Assembly (NCBI GenBank): GCA_011052355.1
Contig: DRJB01000046.1
Location: 1-6,687, forward strand
Direction: 5' to 3'
From: Candidatus Kaiserbacteria bacterium
Lineage (GTDB): Bacteria; Patescibacteriota; Minisyncoccia; Phycocordibacterales; Phycocordibacteraceae
Length of the DNA: 6,687 nucleotides
The notes beneath the pieces were generated by a model. The model did not search any database. It saw only the letters and a list, made by a program, of their open reading frames with translations, and was not told the origin of the DNA. Shown here one piece after another: positions 1 to 4,937 of this stretch (positions within the stretch are counted from its first letter, which is position 1; each line of letters opens with the position of its first letter). A program made the position numbers and the translations under genes.

Positions 1-188
1 CCGGTCTGCACAAATTCACTAACATATGGCAGTCCTCATAATCTGAGGAATATGGTACTGTCTTTCTTGGAATGTATAACGATGGTAGAGAAACGGCTCC
101 CGACCCCGTTTCTCCGTTCGGACATTTGATAGGGGGCTTTTTTCTAAAAAATTCAAAAGGATTTGTATTGTAATAGTGTACGAATTTT
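1..188. other. Upstream stretch with no supported gene
   Basis: No reading frame here looks like a known protein. On the + strand one frame is open from the window edge to a TGA at 127-129 and another ends at a TAA at 39-41. Either could be the tail of a gene cut by the window, but neither has recognisable features. What is visible is potential RNA structure: a 6-bp stem TCCTCA/TGAGGA (33-38 with 44-49), a 9-bp stem 88-96 with 106-114, and a G-run followed by six T at 138-143. A 3' untranslated region or the end of an unrecognised structured RNA are both possible. I cannot choose between them. Confidence 0.3.
88..143 (+). terminator. Possible terminator or pseudoknot ending in a T-run
   Basis: A 9-bp stem GAGAAACGG/CCGTTTCTC (88-96 with 106-114) encloses a C-rich loop, 97-105. 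Bases CTCCC of that loop (97-101) can pair with the GGGGG at 132-136, one pair being a G-U wobble, and six T follow at 138-143. This could be a weak intrinsic terminator of whatever lies upstream, or an H-type pseudoknot. The pairing is read by eye; the 30-base gap in the second helix makes a classical terminator unconvincing. Confidence 0.25.
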
Positions 189-239
189 GCACTCGCCCCA
201 CCTGATGGAAGTCTGACTTCCATCAGGTGGGGCGAGTGC
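189..239. repeat. Perfect inverted repeat, 24-bp arms, 3-base loop
   Basis: Arm 189-212 is the exact reverse complement of 216-239, with CTG between them at 213-215. The symmetry stops sharply at both ends (188 against 240 does not pair). No T-run follows the stem on either strand, so a simple intrinsic terminator is not supported. It lies in the non-coding region ahead of tpiA, abuts a second palindrome and shares two bases with it. Its sequence is not that of any other palindrome in the window, apart from 7-base words: GCACTCG also occurs in the arm of the second pgk palindrome, and CTGATGG in the arm of the recJ one. Confidence 0.93.
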
Positions 240-273
240 CGGCACATTGAGGTCATGACCTCAATGTGCCGGC
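238..273. repeat. Perfect loopless palindrome of 36 bp
   Basis: Bases 238-255 are the exact reverse complement of 256-273, with no spacer; the centre is GGTCATGACC (251-260). It overlaps the preceding palindrome at 238-239, and the junction GTGCCGGCAC (236-245) is itself palindromic. It ends about 46 bases before the -10-like hexamer of tpiA. The downstream bases are AT-rich (TATGATTTTATTTT) but do not form the uninterrupted T-run directly after the stem that an intrinsic terminator needs. Confidence 0.93.
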
Positions 274-318
274 TATGATTTTATTTTGATGTAGTGCCTA
301 TGTACATGCGCAGTGGTG

Positions 319-324
319 TATAAT
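319..324 (+). promoter_or_regulatory. -10-like TATAAT before tpiA
   Basis: A perfect TATAAT at 319-324 ends seven bases before the ATG at 332, so transcription would be expected to begin at or within a base or two of that start codon. No convincing -35 hexamer is seen at 16-18 bases upstream. The hexamer overlaps the alternative ATG at 323, which argues against translation from there. The same arrangement recurs before the HIT gene and rnhA. Confidence 0.45.
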
Positions 325-331
325 GCAGGTA

Positions 332-1081
332 ATGTTTATTGTAGCAAATTGGAAAGCGTATGTGGAAACAGCCCAGCGTGCGAAGAAATTATTTGTGGTT
401 TCCAAACGCCTTGCTTCGCGCTATGCGGGTCAGCATGAGATATTGCTTGCCCCGCCCTCCCCATTTCTTGGAATGTTGGCGTATGCAAATCACTCAAAGG
501 TATTATTTTGCGTGCAGGATGTTTCAGTTGATGCTTCGGGTGCACATACGGGAGAGGTAACCGCCGGCGCTGCGCACAGCGCCGGCGCATCGTACGCCAT
601 TGTCGGGCATTCGGAACGGCGCGCTGCCGGTGATACAAATGAAATTGTTGCGCAGAAGATGCAACACAGCATCGGGCAAGGTCTTATTCCCATATTGTGT
701 GTTGGGGAACACGAGCGAAATGAAGACGCACAATATCTTTCATTTGTGCGCGAGGAAATACTCTCCGCACTCACACTGCTTTCACATAAGGACCGCGCGA
801 AAGTGATACTTGCGTATGAGCCGATATGGGCGATAGGAAAGACGGCATCAGAGGCGATTACTTCTTCGGACCTTACGGAAATGATATTGTATCTGCGCAA
901 AGTACTTTCCGATGTGTTGTCAGGCAATGCGTCAAAGCGAACATGTATATTGTATGGCGGTTCGGTTGAGCCGGACAACGCTCGTATGTTGGCCGAGGGT
1001 ACGGGCATTGATGGTTTTCTCATTGGGCATGCGGCAACGCAACCGGAAAGTTTTCAAGCATTAGTGAAAGTACTTTCATAA
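332..1081 (+). CDS. tpiA: Triose-phosphate isomerase
   Basis: This cytosolic glycolytic enzyme interconverts dihydroxyacetone phosphate and glyceraldehyde 3-phosphate. At 249 residues it is the usual size of the TIM-barrel family. Seen directly: NWK with the substrate lysine (residue 8), VGHSERR with the catalytic histidine (about 93), AYEPIWAIG with the catalytic glutamate (about 163), and YGGSV near the C-terminus. I chose the ATG at 332 because MFIVANWK matches the family N-terminus and follows the -10-like box. An in-frame ATG at 323 would add three residues. Two oddities: loop 6 reads WAIGKTA where most family members have WAIGTGKTA, and the phosphate-binding LVGGA near the end is LIGHA. 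A GC-rich palindrome lies within codons at 562-587. The stop codon overlaps the pgk start by one base, so the two genes are probably co-transcribed and translationally coupled. Identity is secure. Confidence 0.96.
   Translation: MFIVANWKAYVETAQRAKKLFVVSKRLASRYAGQHEILLAPPSPFLGMLAYANHSKVLFCVQDVSVDASGAHTGEVTAGAAHSAGASYAIVGHSERRAAGDTNEIVAQKMQHSIGQGLIPILCVGEHERNEDAQYLSFVREEILSALTLLSHKDRAKVILAYEPIWAIGKTASEAITSSDLTEMILYLRKVLSDVLSGNASKRTCILYGGSVEPDNARMLAEGTGIDGFLIGHAATQPESFQALVKVLS
562..587. repeat. Intragenic inverted repeat in tpiA, 11-bp arms
   Basis: Arm 562-572 pairs exactly with 577-587 around the loop CGCA (573-576). It encodes TAGAAHSAGA in the segment just before the catalytic VGHSERR motif. 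Compared from memory with E. coli TpiA, the distance from TGE to GHSERR is unchanged, so the palindrome does not lengthen the protein. The segment is alanine- and glycine-rich, as GC-rich palindromic codons would give. Confidence 0.85.
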
Positions 1082-2247
1082 TGAAAATATATATGCGAAC
1101 AGTTAAGGATATCCAACTTTTACATAATGTGCCAGTATTGGTGCGAGCTCCTTTGAATGAGCCGATAGAAAACGGAGAAGTGGCAAATGATTTTCGTTTG
1201 CGTCGCGCTATTCCGACGATTGAATTTCTTGCGCGTGCCGGGGCAAAAGTGATTGTGTGCGGGCATATCGGCAGAGACCCAAACGAGACACTTGCTCCGG
1301 TGTATAGGGCACTTTCAAAAAAACTGGGACATGTTTCTTTCTGCGAAGAATCTGTCGGACAGCGCGCGCGCGCGGCAGCGCGCGCGCTTTATCCCGGCGA
1401 CATATTGATGCTTGAAAACTTGCGCAGACACAGTGGGGAAGTTGAGAACAGTCCTGAATTTGCAAAAGAGCTTGCACAAATTGCAGATGTGTTTGTGCAA
1501 GACGCGTTTGATACGGTACATCGTTTGCACGCTTCCATTGTGGGCGTGCCGGCTATTCTTCCATCGTATGCGGGATTTTTACTTGATGAAGAAATACGCC
1601 AGCTTTCAATCGCGCGAACCCCAGAGCATCCGGCGTTTGCCATCATCGGCGGAGCGAAATTTTCCACGAAAGAGCCGGTGTTGAAAAAATTATTATCGCT
1701 ATATGAAAATGTGTTTGTCGGTGGGGCACTCGCAAATGATTTTCTTGGAGCGAAAGGATACACACTTGGTACTTCTCTTGTTTCGGGTGCGGACAATGTC
1801 GCAATAAACGCTTTCTTAAAAAATAAACACCTCGTGCTTCCCATTGACGCATATGTCGCGCACTCGGGCGCGGAGCGCCCGAGTGCGCGCGTTGCTAAAG
1901 TGGACGATGTGCACCAAGATGAATCAATACTTGATGCCGGTCCGGATACGCAAAAGCAGTTCTCACGTCTTGCTTTGAATGCAAAGACGATTCTTTGGAA
2001 CGGACCGCTCGGGCATTATGAAAGTGGGTTTACCGAAGGTACCAAAGCAATTGCGTCTGCCATTGCACAAAGTGGTGCGCGTTCCATTGTGGGTGGTGGC
2101 GATACCATAACCGCTATTGAAGAGCTTGACATCGCCGAACACTTTTCATTTATTTCTACGGGCGGAGGTGCCATGTTGGACTTTTTAACACATGGGACAC
2201 TTCCGGGTATTGAAGCGATTTTGCAATCTCAAGAGGGAAGTGTGTGA
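1081..2247 (+). CDS. pgk: Phosphoglycerate kinase
   Basis: Pgk transfers phosphate between 1,3-bisphosphoglycerate and ADP, making ATP and 3-phosphoglycerate in the cytosol. The 388 residues are the normal length for the two-lobed family. Visible motifs: GHIGR (about 61-65), LENLR (111-115), DAFDTVHRLH (141-150), GGAKFSTK (190-197), LPIDAYVA (253-260), WNGPLG (306-311), GGGDT (338-342) and STGGGA (359-364). The start at 1081 overlaps the tpiA stop as TAATG, which suggests coupling; an ATG at 1093 also fits, and neither has a clear Shine-Dalgarno sequence. Unusual points are RAPLNEP at 22-28, where the family has an aspartate at position 24 that contacts 3-phosphoglycerate, and two GC-rich palindromes within the coding sequence. 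The basic residues of the substrate site (in GHIGR, LENLR and HRLH) remain, so I expect an active but divergent enzyme. Confidence 0.95.
   Translation: MKIYMRTVKDIQLLHNVPVLVRAPLNEPIENGEVANDFRLRRAIPTIEFLARAGAKVIVCGHIGRDPNETLAPVYRALSKKLGHVSFCEESVGQRARAAARALYPGDILMLENLRRHSGEVENSPEFAKELAQIADVFVQDAFDTVHRLHASIVGVPAILPSYAGFLLDEEIRQLSIARTPEHPAFAIIGGAKFSTKEPVLKKLLSLYENVFVGGALANDFLGAKGYTLGTSLVSGADNVAINAFLKNKHLVLPIDAYVAHSGAERPSARVAKVDDVHQDESILDAGPDTQKQFSRLALNAKTILWNGPLGHYESGFTEGTKAIASAIAQSGARSIVGGGDTITAIEELDIAEHFSFISTGGGAMLDFLTHGTLPGIEAILQSQEGSV
1361..1388. repeat. Intragenic inverted repeat in pgk, alternating CG arms
   Basis: Arm 1361-1371 pairs with 1378-1388 around GCGGCA. The arms are almost pure alternating GC, a sequence type that can adopt Z-DNA. 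They encode QRARAAARAL (residues 94-103), in the variable stretch before PGDILMLEN. From memory, the spacing VG...PGD equals that of ordinary Pgk proteins, so the palindrome fits in without added length. The repeats allow alternative pairing registers. Confidence 0.75.
1857..1889. repeat. Intragenic inverted repeat in pgk, 15-bp arms
   Basis: Arm 1857-1871 is the exact reverse complement of 1875-1889, with loop GGA. It encodes residues 259-270 (VAHSGAERPSAR), directly after the conserved LPIDAYVA strand and in a surface segment that varies between Pgk proteins. Relative to Bacillus-type Pgk, recalled from memory, the distance from VVVA to LDxGP is the same. The centre CGCGGAGC (1869-1876) recurs at 6440-6447 in the last palindrome. 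Confidence 0.9.
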
Positions 2248-2255
2248 GTTAAGCC

Positions 2256-2277
2256 CAACCCCCCCCGGGGGGGGTTG
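2256..2277. repeat. Loopless palindrome with C8G8 core
   Basis: CAAC7-8 type arm: 2256-2266 (CAA then eight C) is the exact reverse complement of 2267-2277 (eight G then TTG). It lies between the stop codons of the convergent pgk and HIT genes, 8 bases after pgk ends. It could fold as a hairpin and stop or slow polymerase from both sides, but no T-run follows on either strand, so a standard intrinsic terminator is not shown. The homopolymer runs also make it prone to length change and to sequencing error. Confidence 0.88.
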
Positions 2278-2296
2278 TACAGAAGCTGGCTATTGC

Positions 2297-2707
2297 TTAT
2301 AAAAACCTTGCGCGTATCTTTTGCGCGGCGGTGCGTAACTCTTCCGAGGTGGCTTTTCCCGGTGGCCACATGACAAGCTTATCGTTTTGATATCGCGGGA
2401 TAAGATGTACGTGCATATGAAAAACAATTTGTCCCGCAGAGGGTTCGTTGTTCATGCTAATGTTCATGCCATCGGCACCAAGTGCCTCGCGAATCGGTGT
2501 GGCGATGTGGCGCACCGTGCGCATAAGTGTGCAAAGTGTCTCATCATCAACATCAAAAATATTTCGCACCTGTTTTTTCGGCACCGCAAGTGTATGTCCC
2601 GGCGCAATCGGATTGATGTCAAGAAATGCGATTGTGGTATCATCTTCATACACGATGTCCGCGGGTATTTCCCGCTTGATTATTTTCATGAAAATACTTT
2701 CTTCCAT
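2297..2707 (-). CDS. HIT-family nucleotide hydrolase (HinT-like)
   Basis: Histidine-triad proteins are small cytosolic nucleotide hydrolases or transferases, often acting on AMP-lysine-type phosphoramidates or dinucleoside polyphosphates. The exact substrate cannot be read from this sequence. The defining motif HMHVHLI lies at residues 97-103, with the upstream family signature IFMKIIKREIPADIVYEDD near the N-terminus and INPIAPGHTLAVPKK at 31-45. The 136 residues are the usual length. I chose the ATG at 2707 because it gives MEESIFMKII; the longer frame back to 2752 would add 15 residues without family support and would run through the promoter. The cysteines many relatives have in CIFCKI are replaced (ESIFMKI), so the zinc site of some family members is probably absent. 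The gene is convergent with pgk and divergent from recJ. Confidence 0.93.
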   Translation of the reverse strand: MEESIFMKIIKREIPADIVYEDDTTIAFLDINPIAPGHTLAVPKKQVRNIFDVDDETLCTLMRTVRHIATPIREALGADGMNISMNNEPSAGQIVFHMHVHLIPRYQNDKLVMWPPGKATSEELRTAAQKIRARFL

Positions 2708-2715
2708 ATATAAAA

Positions 2716-2744
2716 AGTGTACCTCTTTACCACGCGCGGGACAA
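2716..2744 (-). promoter_or_regulatory. Candidate promoter of the HIT gene
   Basis: Read on the minus strand, TTGTCC (2744-2739) and TACACT (2721-2716) are separated by exactly 17 bases, and the -10-like box ends eight bases before the ATG at 2707. This predicts a leaderless or nearly leaderless transcript. An AGAGG just upstream lies 13-14 bases from the ATG, too far for a good ribosome-binding site. On the + strand a TATAAA at 2709-2714 overlaps this region and could serve recJ, giving divergent, overlapping promoters, but its -35 (TTCATG at 2685-2690) is poor. Confidence 0.45.
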
Positions 2745-2757
2745 CGCGCCATATTTT

Positions 2758-4476
2758 ATGTCTGCGTTGCATAAACCGATTGCTGATGCGTTGCGCGAAG
2801 AGCTCAATGCGTATGATGATATTACCGCAGCACTTTTGGCACGCAGAGGTGTAACTAGCGCGCAAGAGGCGGATACATTTCTTAATCCTTCCTATGACGC
2901 ACACACATATGACCCGATGCTCATGCTCAATATGCCAGAGGCATCACAGCGCCTCTCGCGTGCCATTGATGAAAATGAATACATCGCGGTGTGGAGTGAT
3001 TACGATGCGGACGGTATTCCCGGCGGTGTCATCTTGCATGATTTTTTAAAAAAAGTTGGAGCGCATTTTACAAACTATATTCCACACAGACATTTGGAGG
3101 GATATGGTGTGAACACTTCCGGTGTTAAAAAACTTTCCGATGAGGGTGTGTCGCTTCTTATCACTGTTGATTCCGGCATCACCGATGTTGAAGCCATCGC
3201 ACTTGCAAAGGAGCTCGGCATGGACGTCATCGTTACCGACCATCACGAACCCGGCGACGTGCTTCCCGACGCATTCGTGATTGTTGACCCCAAGCAATCC
3301 GGTGAGACATATCCGTTTCGTGAATTGTGCGGTGCGGGGCTTGCGTGGAAATTAGTGGTGGCAACATTGGCGCACGGTTTTGCCGGGCGTGAAAATATTC
3401 CCGAGGGTTGGGAGAAATGGCTACTTGATATGGTTGGGTTCGCGACTATTGCAGATATGGTTTCGCTTACCGGAGAGAACCGTGTGTTGGCTCGCTATGG
3501 ATTAACGGTGTTGCATAAATCACCGCGCAAAGGAATTGGAGCTCTTTGCGGTGTGGCGCGCGTACGACAGCAAACACTTTGCGAAGATGATATCGCTTTT
3601 TCACTTGCTCCGCGCATAAATGCCGCGTCGCGCATGGGCACCGGCATGGATGCATTTGAACTTCTTGCAACAGACGATGATGTGCAAGCTCAAGAGCTCG
3701 CCAAAAAACTTGAAGCGGCGAATCGCAGCCGGCGCAGTGCTTCAGGAGCAATCACTCGCGCGGTACGCGCTAAACTTGGTGGTGGTGAATCGTACACGCC
3801 ACCGGAAGTGATTGTGGTTGGAGATTGTGATTGGAGCCCCGCACTTCTGGGGCTTGTCGCAAGTAGTGTTGCGAAAGAATATGAACGCCCCGTTTTTTTG
3901 TGGGGGAAAGAAGCAGATGGAACTTTGAAAGGCTCGTGTCGTTCTGAGGGCATAACGCCGGTACTCTCAATTATGGATGCGACCATTGATACCTTTGTTC
4001 GTTTCGGAGGACATGCCATGGCGGGAGCTTTTACTGTTCGCAGTGATGCGATTGTTTCTTTGTCGGATAAAATTTTAAGAGCGTATCGGTTATGTATGAC
4101 GGAGCCCATCAGCGCGCTGTGCGAAGCACAGCGCGCTGATGGGCGACTCACTGCGCAAGACGTTACGCAAACTCTTCTTGAAGACCTTGCACCGTTTTCT
4201 CCGTTTGGAGAAGGAAATCCAAAACCGGCGTGGTTGTTCCATGAAACTGCAGTAAAAGCTATTAAAAAATTTGGGAAAAATAATGAGCATATGAAACTTA
4301 CACTTTCAAGAAACGGCACACCACTTGAGGCAGTTGCTTTTTTTGTTGCCGGGGAGCTTCGTTCACAGCTTGAAAAACTTACACCACCTTCAAATATTAC
4401 GTTTCTCGCTCACGTTGAAATGGATACTTTTCTATATCGCAATACACCTCGTCTGCGTATCATTTCCATCGGGTAA
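2758..4476 (+). CDS. recJ: Single-stranded-DNA-specific exonuclease RecJ
   Basis: RecJ degrades single-stranded DNA 5' to 3' with a two-metal centre, in recombination and mismatch and base-excision repair. At 572 residues it is in the usual range. The order is complete: DHH domain with DYDADG (81-86), the RHLEGYG segment (111-117), VDSG (137-140), DHH (161-163), an IADMV segment near 231-235, and APRINAASR (284-292). The DHHA1 domain follows, with VVGDCDWSPALLGLVASS (353-370) and GGHAMAGAF (417-425), then the OB-fold region beginning at SPFGEGNP (481-488). After the first motif the usual TS is PG (DGIPGG), a small departure. A 19-bp palindrome lies in codons 449-463, in the linker before the OB fold. 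No Shine-Dalgarno sequence precedes the ATG, and start-codon choice rests on the ORF and family N-terminus. The gene is divergent from the HIT gene and precedes rnhA by 34 bases. Confidence 0.95.
   Translation: MSALHKPIADALREELNAYDDITAALLARRGVTSAQEADTFLNPSYDAHTYDPMLMLNMPEASQRLSRAIDENEYIAVWSDYDADGIPGGVILHDFLKKVGAHFTNYIPHRHLEGYGVNTSGVKKLSDEGVSLLITVDSGITDVEAIALAKELGMDVIVTDHHEPGDVLPDAFVIVDPKQSGETYPFRELCGAGLAWKLVVATLAHGFAGRENIPEGWEKWLLDMVGFATIADMVSLTGENRVLARYGLTVLHKSPRKGIGALCGVARVRQQTLCEDDIAFSLAPRINAASRMGTGMDAFELLATDDDVQAQELAKKLEAANRSRRSASGAITRAVRAKLGGGESYTPPEVIVVGDCDWSPALLGLVASSVAKEYERPVFLWGKEADGTLKGSCRSEGITPVLSIMDATIDTFVRFGGHAMAGAFTVRSDAIVSLSDKILRAYRLCMTEPISALCEAQRADGRLTAQDVTQTLLEDLAPFSPFGEGNPKPAWLFHETAVKAIKKFGKNNEHMKLTLSRNGTPLEAVAFFVAGELRSQLEKLTPPSNITFLAHVEMDTFLYRNTPRLRIISIG
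4104..4144. repeat. Intragenic inverted repeat in recJ, 19-bp arms
   Basis: Arm 4104-4122 is the exact reverse complement of 4126-4144 around the loop GAA. The core GCGAAGC is the sequence of an exceptionally stable DNA mini-hairpin known from biophysical work (sheared G-A in a GNA loop). It encodes EPISALCEAQRADGR (449-463), the linker between the DHHA1 domain and the OB fold, where variation is tolerated. Symmetry stops at 4103 against 4145. Confidence 0.93.
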
Positions 4477-4484
4477 CGTTATAT

Positions 4485-4502
4485 AGTATAAATTGCTATA
4501 CT
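4485..4502 (+). promoter_or_regulatory. -10-like TATACT with dyad, before rnhA
   Basis: TATACT at 4497-4502 ends eight bases before the ATG at 4511, the same spacing as at the HIT gene. It is also the right half of a perfect dyad AGTATA-AATTGC-TATACT (4485-4502). No good -35 hexamer is seen 16-18 bases upstream. The dyad could be a protein-binding site over the promoter or chance in AT-rich DNA. The box starts 21 bases after the recJ stop codon. Confidence 0.4.
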
Positions 4503-4510
4503 GAACACAC

Positions 4511-4930
4511 ATGAATATTGCAGTTTACGCAGATGGGGGCTCGCGCGGAAATCCCGGTGTTGCAGGTGCCGGAGCAATAGCAAAAGACTCGCACGAAAAA
4601 ACACTTGCCACCGTGTCGGCATATCTTGGTGTGCGTACAAATAATTTTGCAGAATACGAAGCGATTATTCTTATGAGCGAAATGCTCATTAAGATATTGT
4701 CTAAGCAAGAGCGCAGTGATGCGGTTATAAATATCCATATGGATAGCGAACTGGTGGTCAAGCAAATGAAAGGAATATATAGAGTGAAAAATCCGGTACT
4801 GCGTATCCAATATTCAAGGTTAACCACACTTATTTCTTCATTTGGGAAAGTTTCTTTTACACACGTGCCGCGCACAAAAAATAAAATCGCAGACCGCCTC
4901 GCTAACGAAGCAATGAACAGAGGAGAATAA
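4511..4930 (+). CDS. rnhA: Ribonuclease HI-family protein
   Basis: RNase HI cleaves the RNA strand of RNA:DNA hybrids, removing primers and R-loops in the cytosol. The four acidic catalytic residues are all in place: D8 in ADGGSRGNPG, E48 in NNFAEYEA, D78 in MDSELVVKQMKG and D128 in KNKIADRLANEA. HVPRTKN (118-124) fits the usual substrate-side loop. At 139 residues it is the compact form, apparently without the basic protrusion of the E. coli enzyme; such proteins are often labelled RNase HI-like or reverse-transcriptase-like. The ATG at 4511 gives the family N-terminus directly. comEC follows after 7 bases, and a purine-rich stretch in the last codons may serve as its ribosome-binding site, so the two are probably one transcript. 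Confidence 0.92.
   Translation: MNIAVYADGGSRGNPGVAGAGAIAKDSHEKTLATVSAYLGVRTNNFAEYEAIILMSEMLIKILSKQERSDAVINIHMDSELVVKQMKGIYRVKNPVLRIQYSRLTTLISSFGKVSFTHVPRTKNKIADRLANEAMNRGE
4919..4925 (+). promoter_or_regulatory. Shine-Dalgarno-like AGAGGAG before comEC
   Basis: AGAGGAG lies in the last codons of rnhA, 12 bases from the comEC ATG at 4938. The spacing is longer than the usual 5-9 bases, so it may be weak or used for coupled translation. It is the best Shine-Dalgarno-like match ahead of any start in the window. Confidence 0.4.
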
Positions 4931-4937
4931 CAAATCC

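Noticed and set aside
19..201. Minus-strand open frame of 60 codons at the left end
   Set aside because: No recognisable motif and no clear ribosome-binding site, and its start lies inside the first palindrome. Not enough to call a gene.
189..273. Tandem palindromes as intrinsic terminators
   Set aside because: Neither stem is directly followed by a T-run on either strand, and the stems are far longer than a terminator needs.
490..1023. Minus-strand open frame of 177 codons inside tpiA
   Set aside because: It is antisense to a gene with all TpiA catalytic motifs, and its own translation has no recognisable domain.
2297..2752. Longer HIT protein starting at 2752
   Set aside because: The added 15 residues lack family support and would be encoded by the candidate promoter. 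The ATG at 2707 gives the standard N-terminus.
3690..4319. Minus-strand open frame of 209 codons inside recJ
   Set aside because: It is opposite the DHHA1 and OB regions of a clear RecJ, is serine- and proline-rich without motifs, and fits an antisense shadow.
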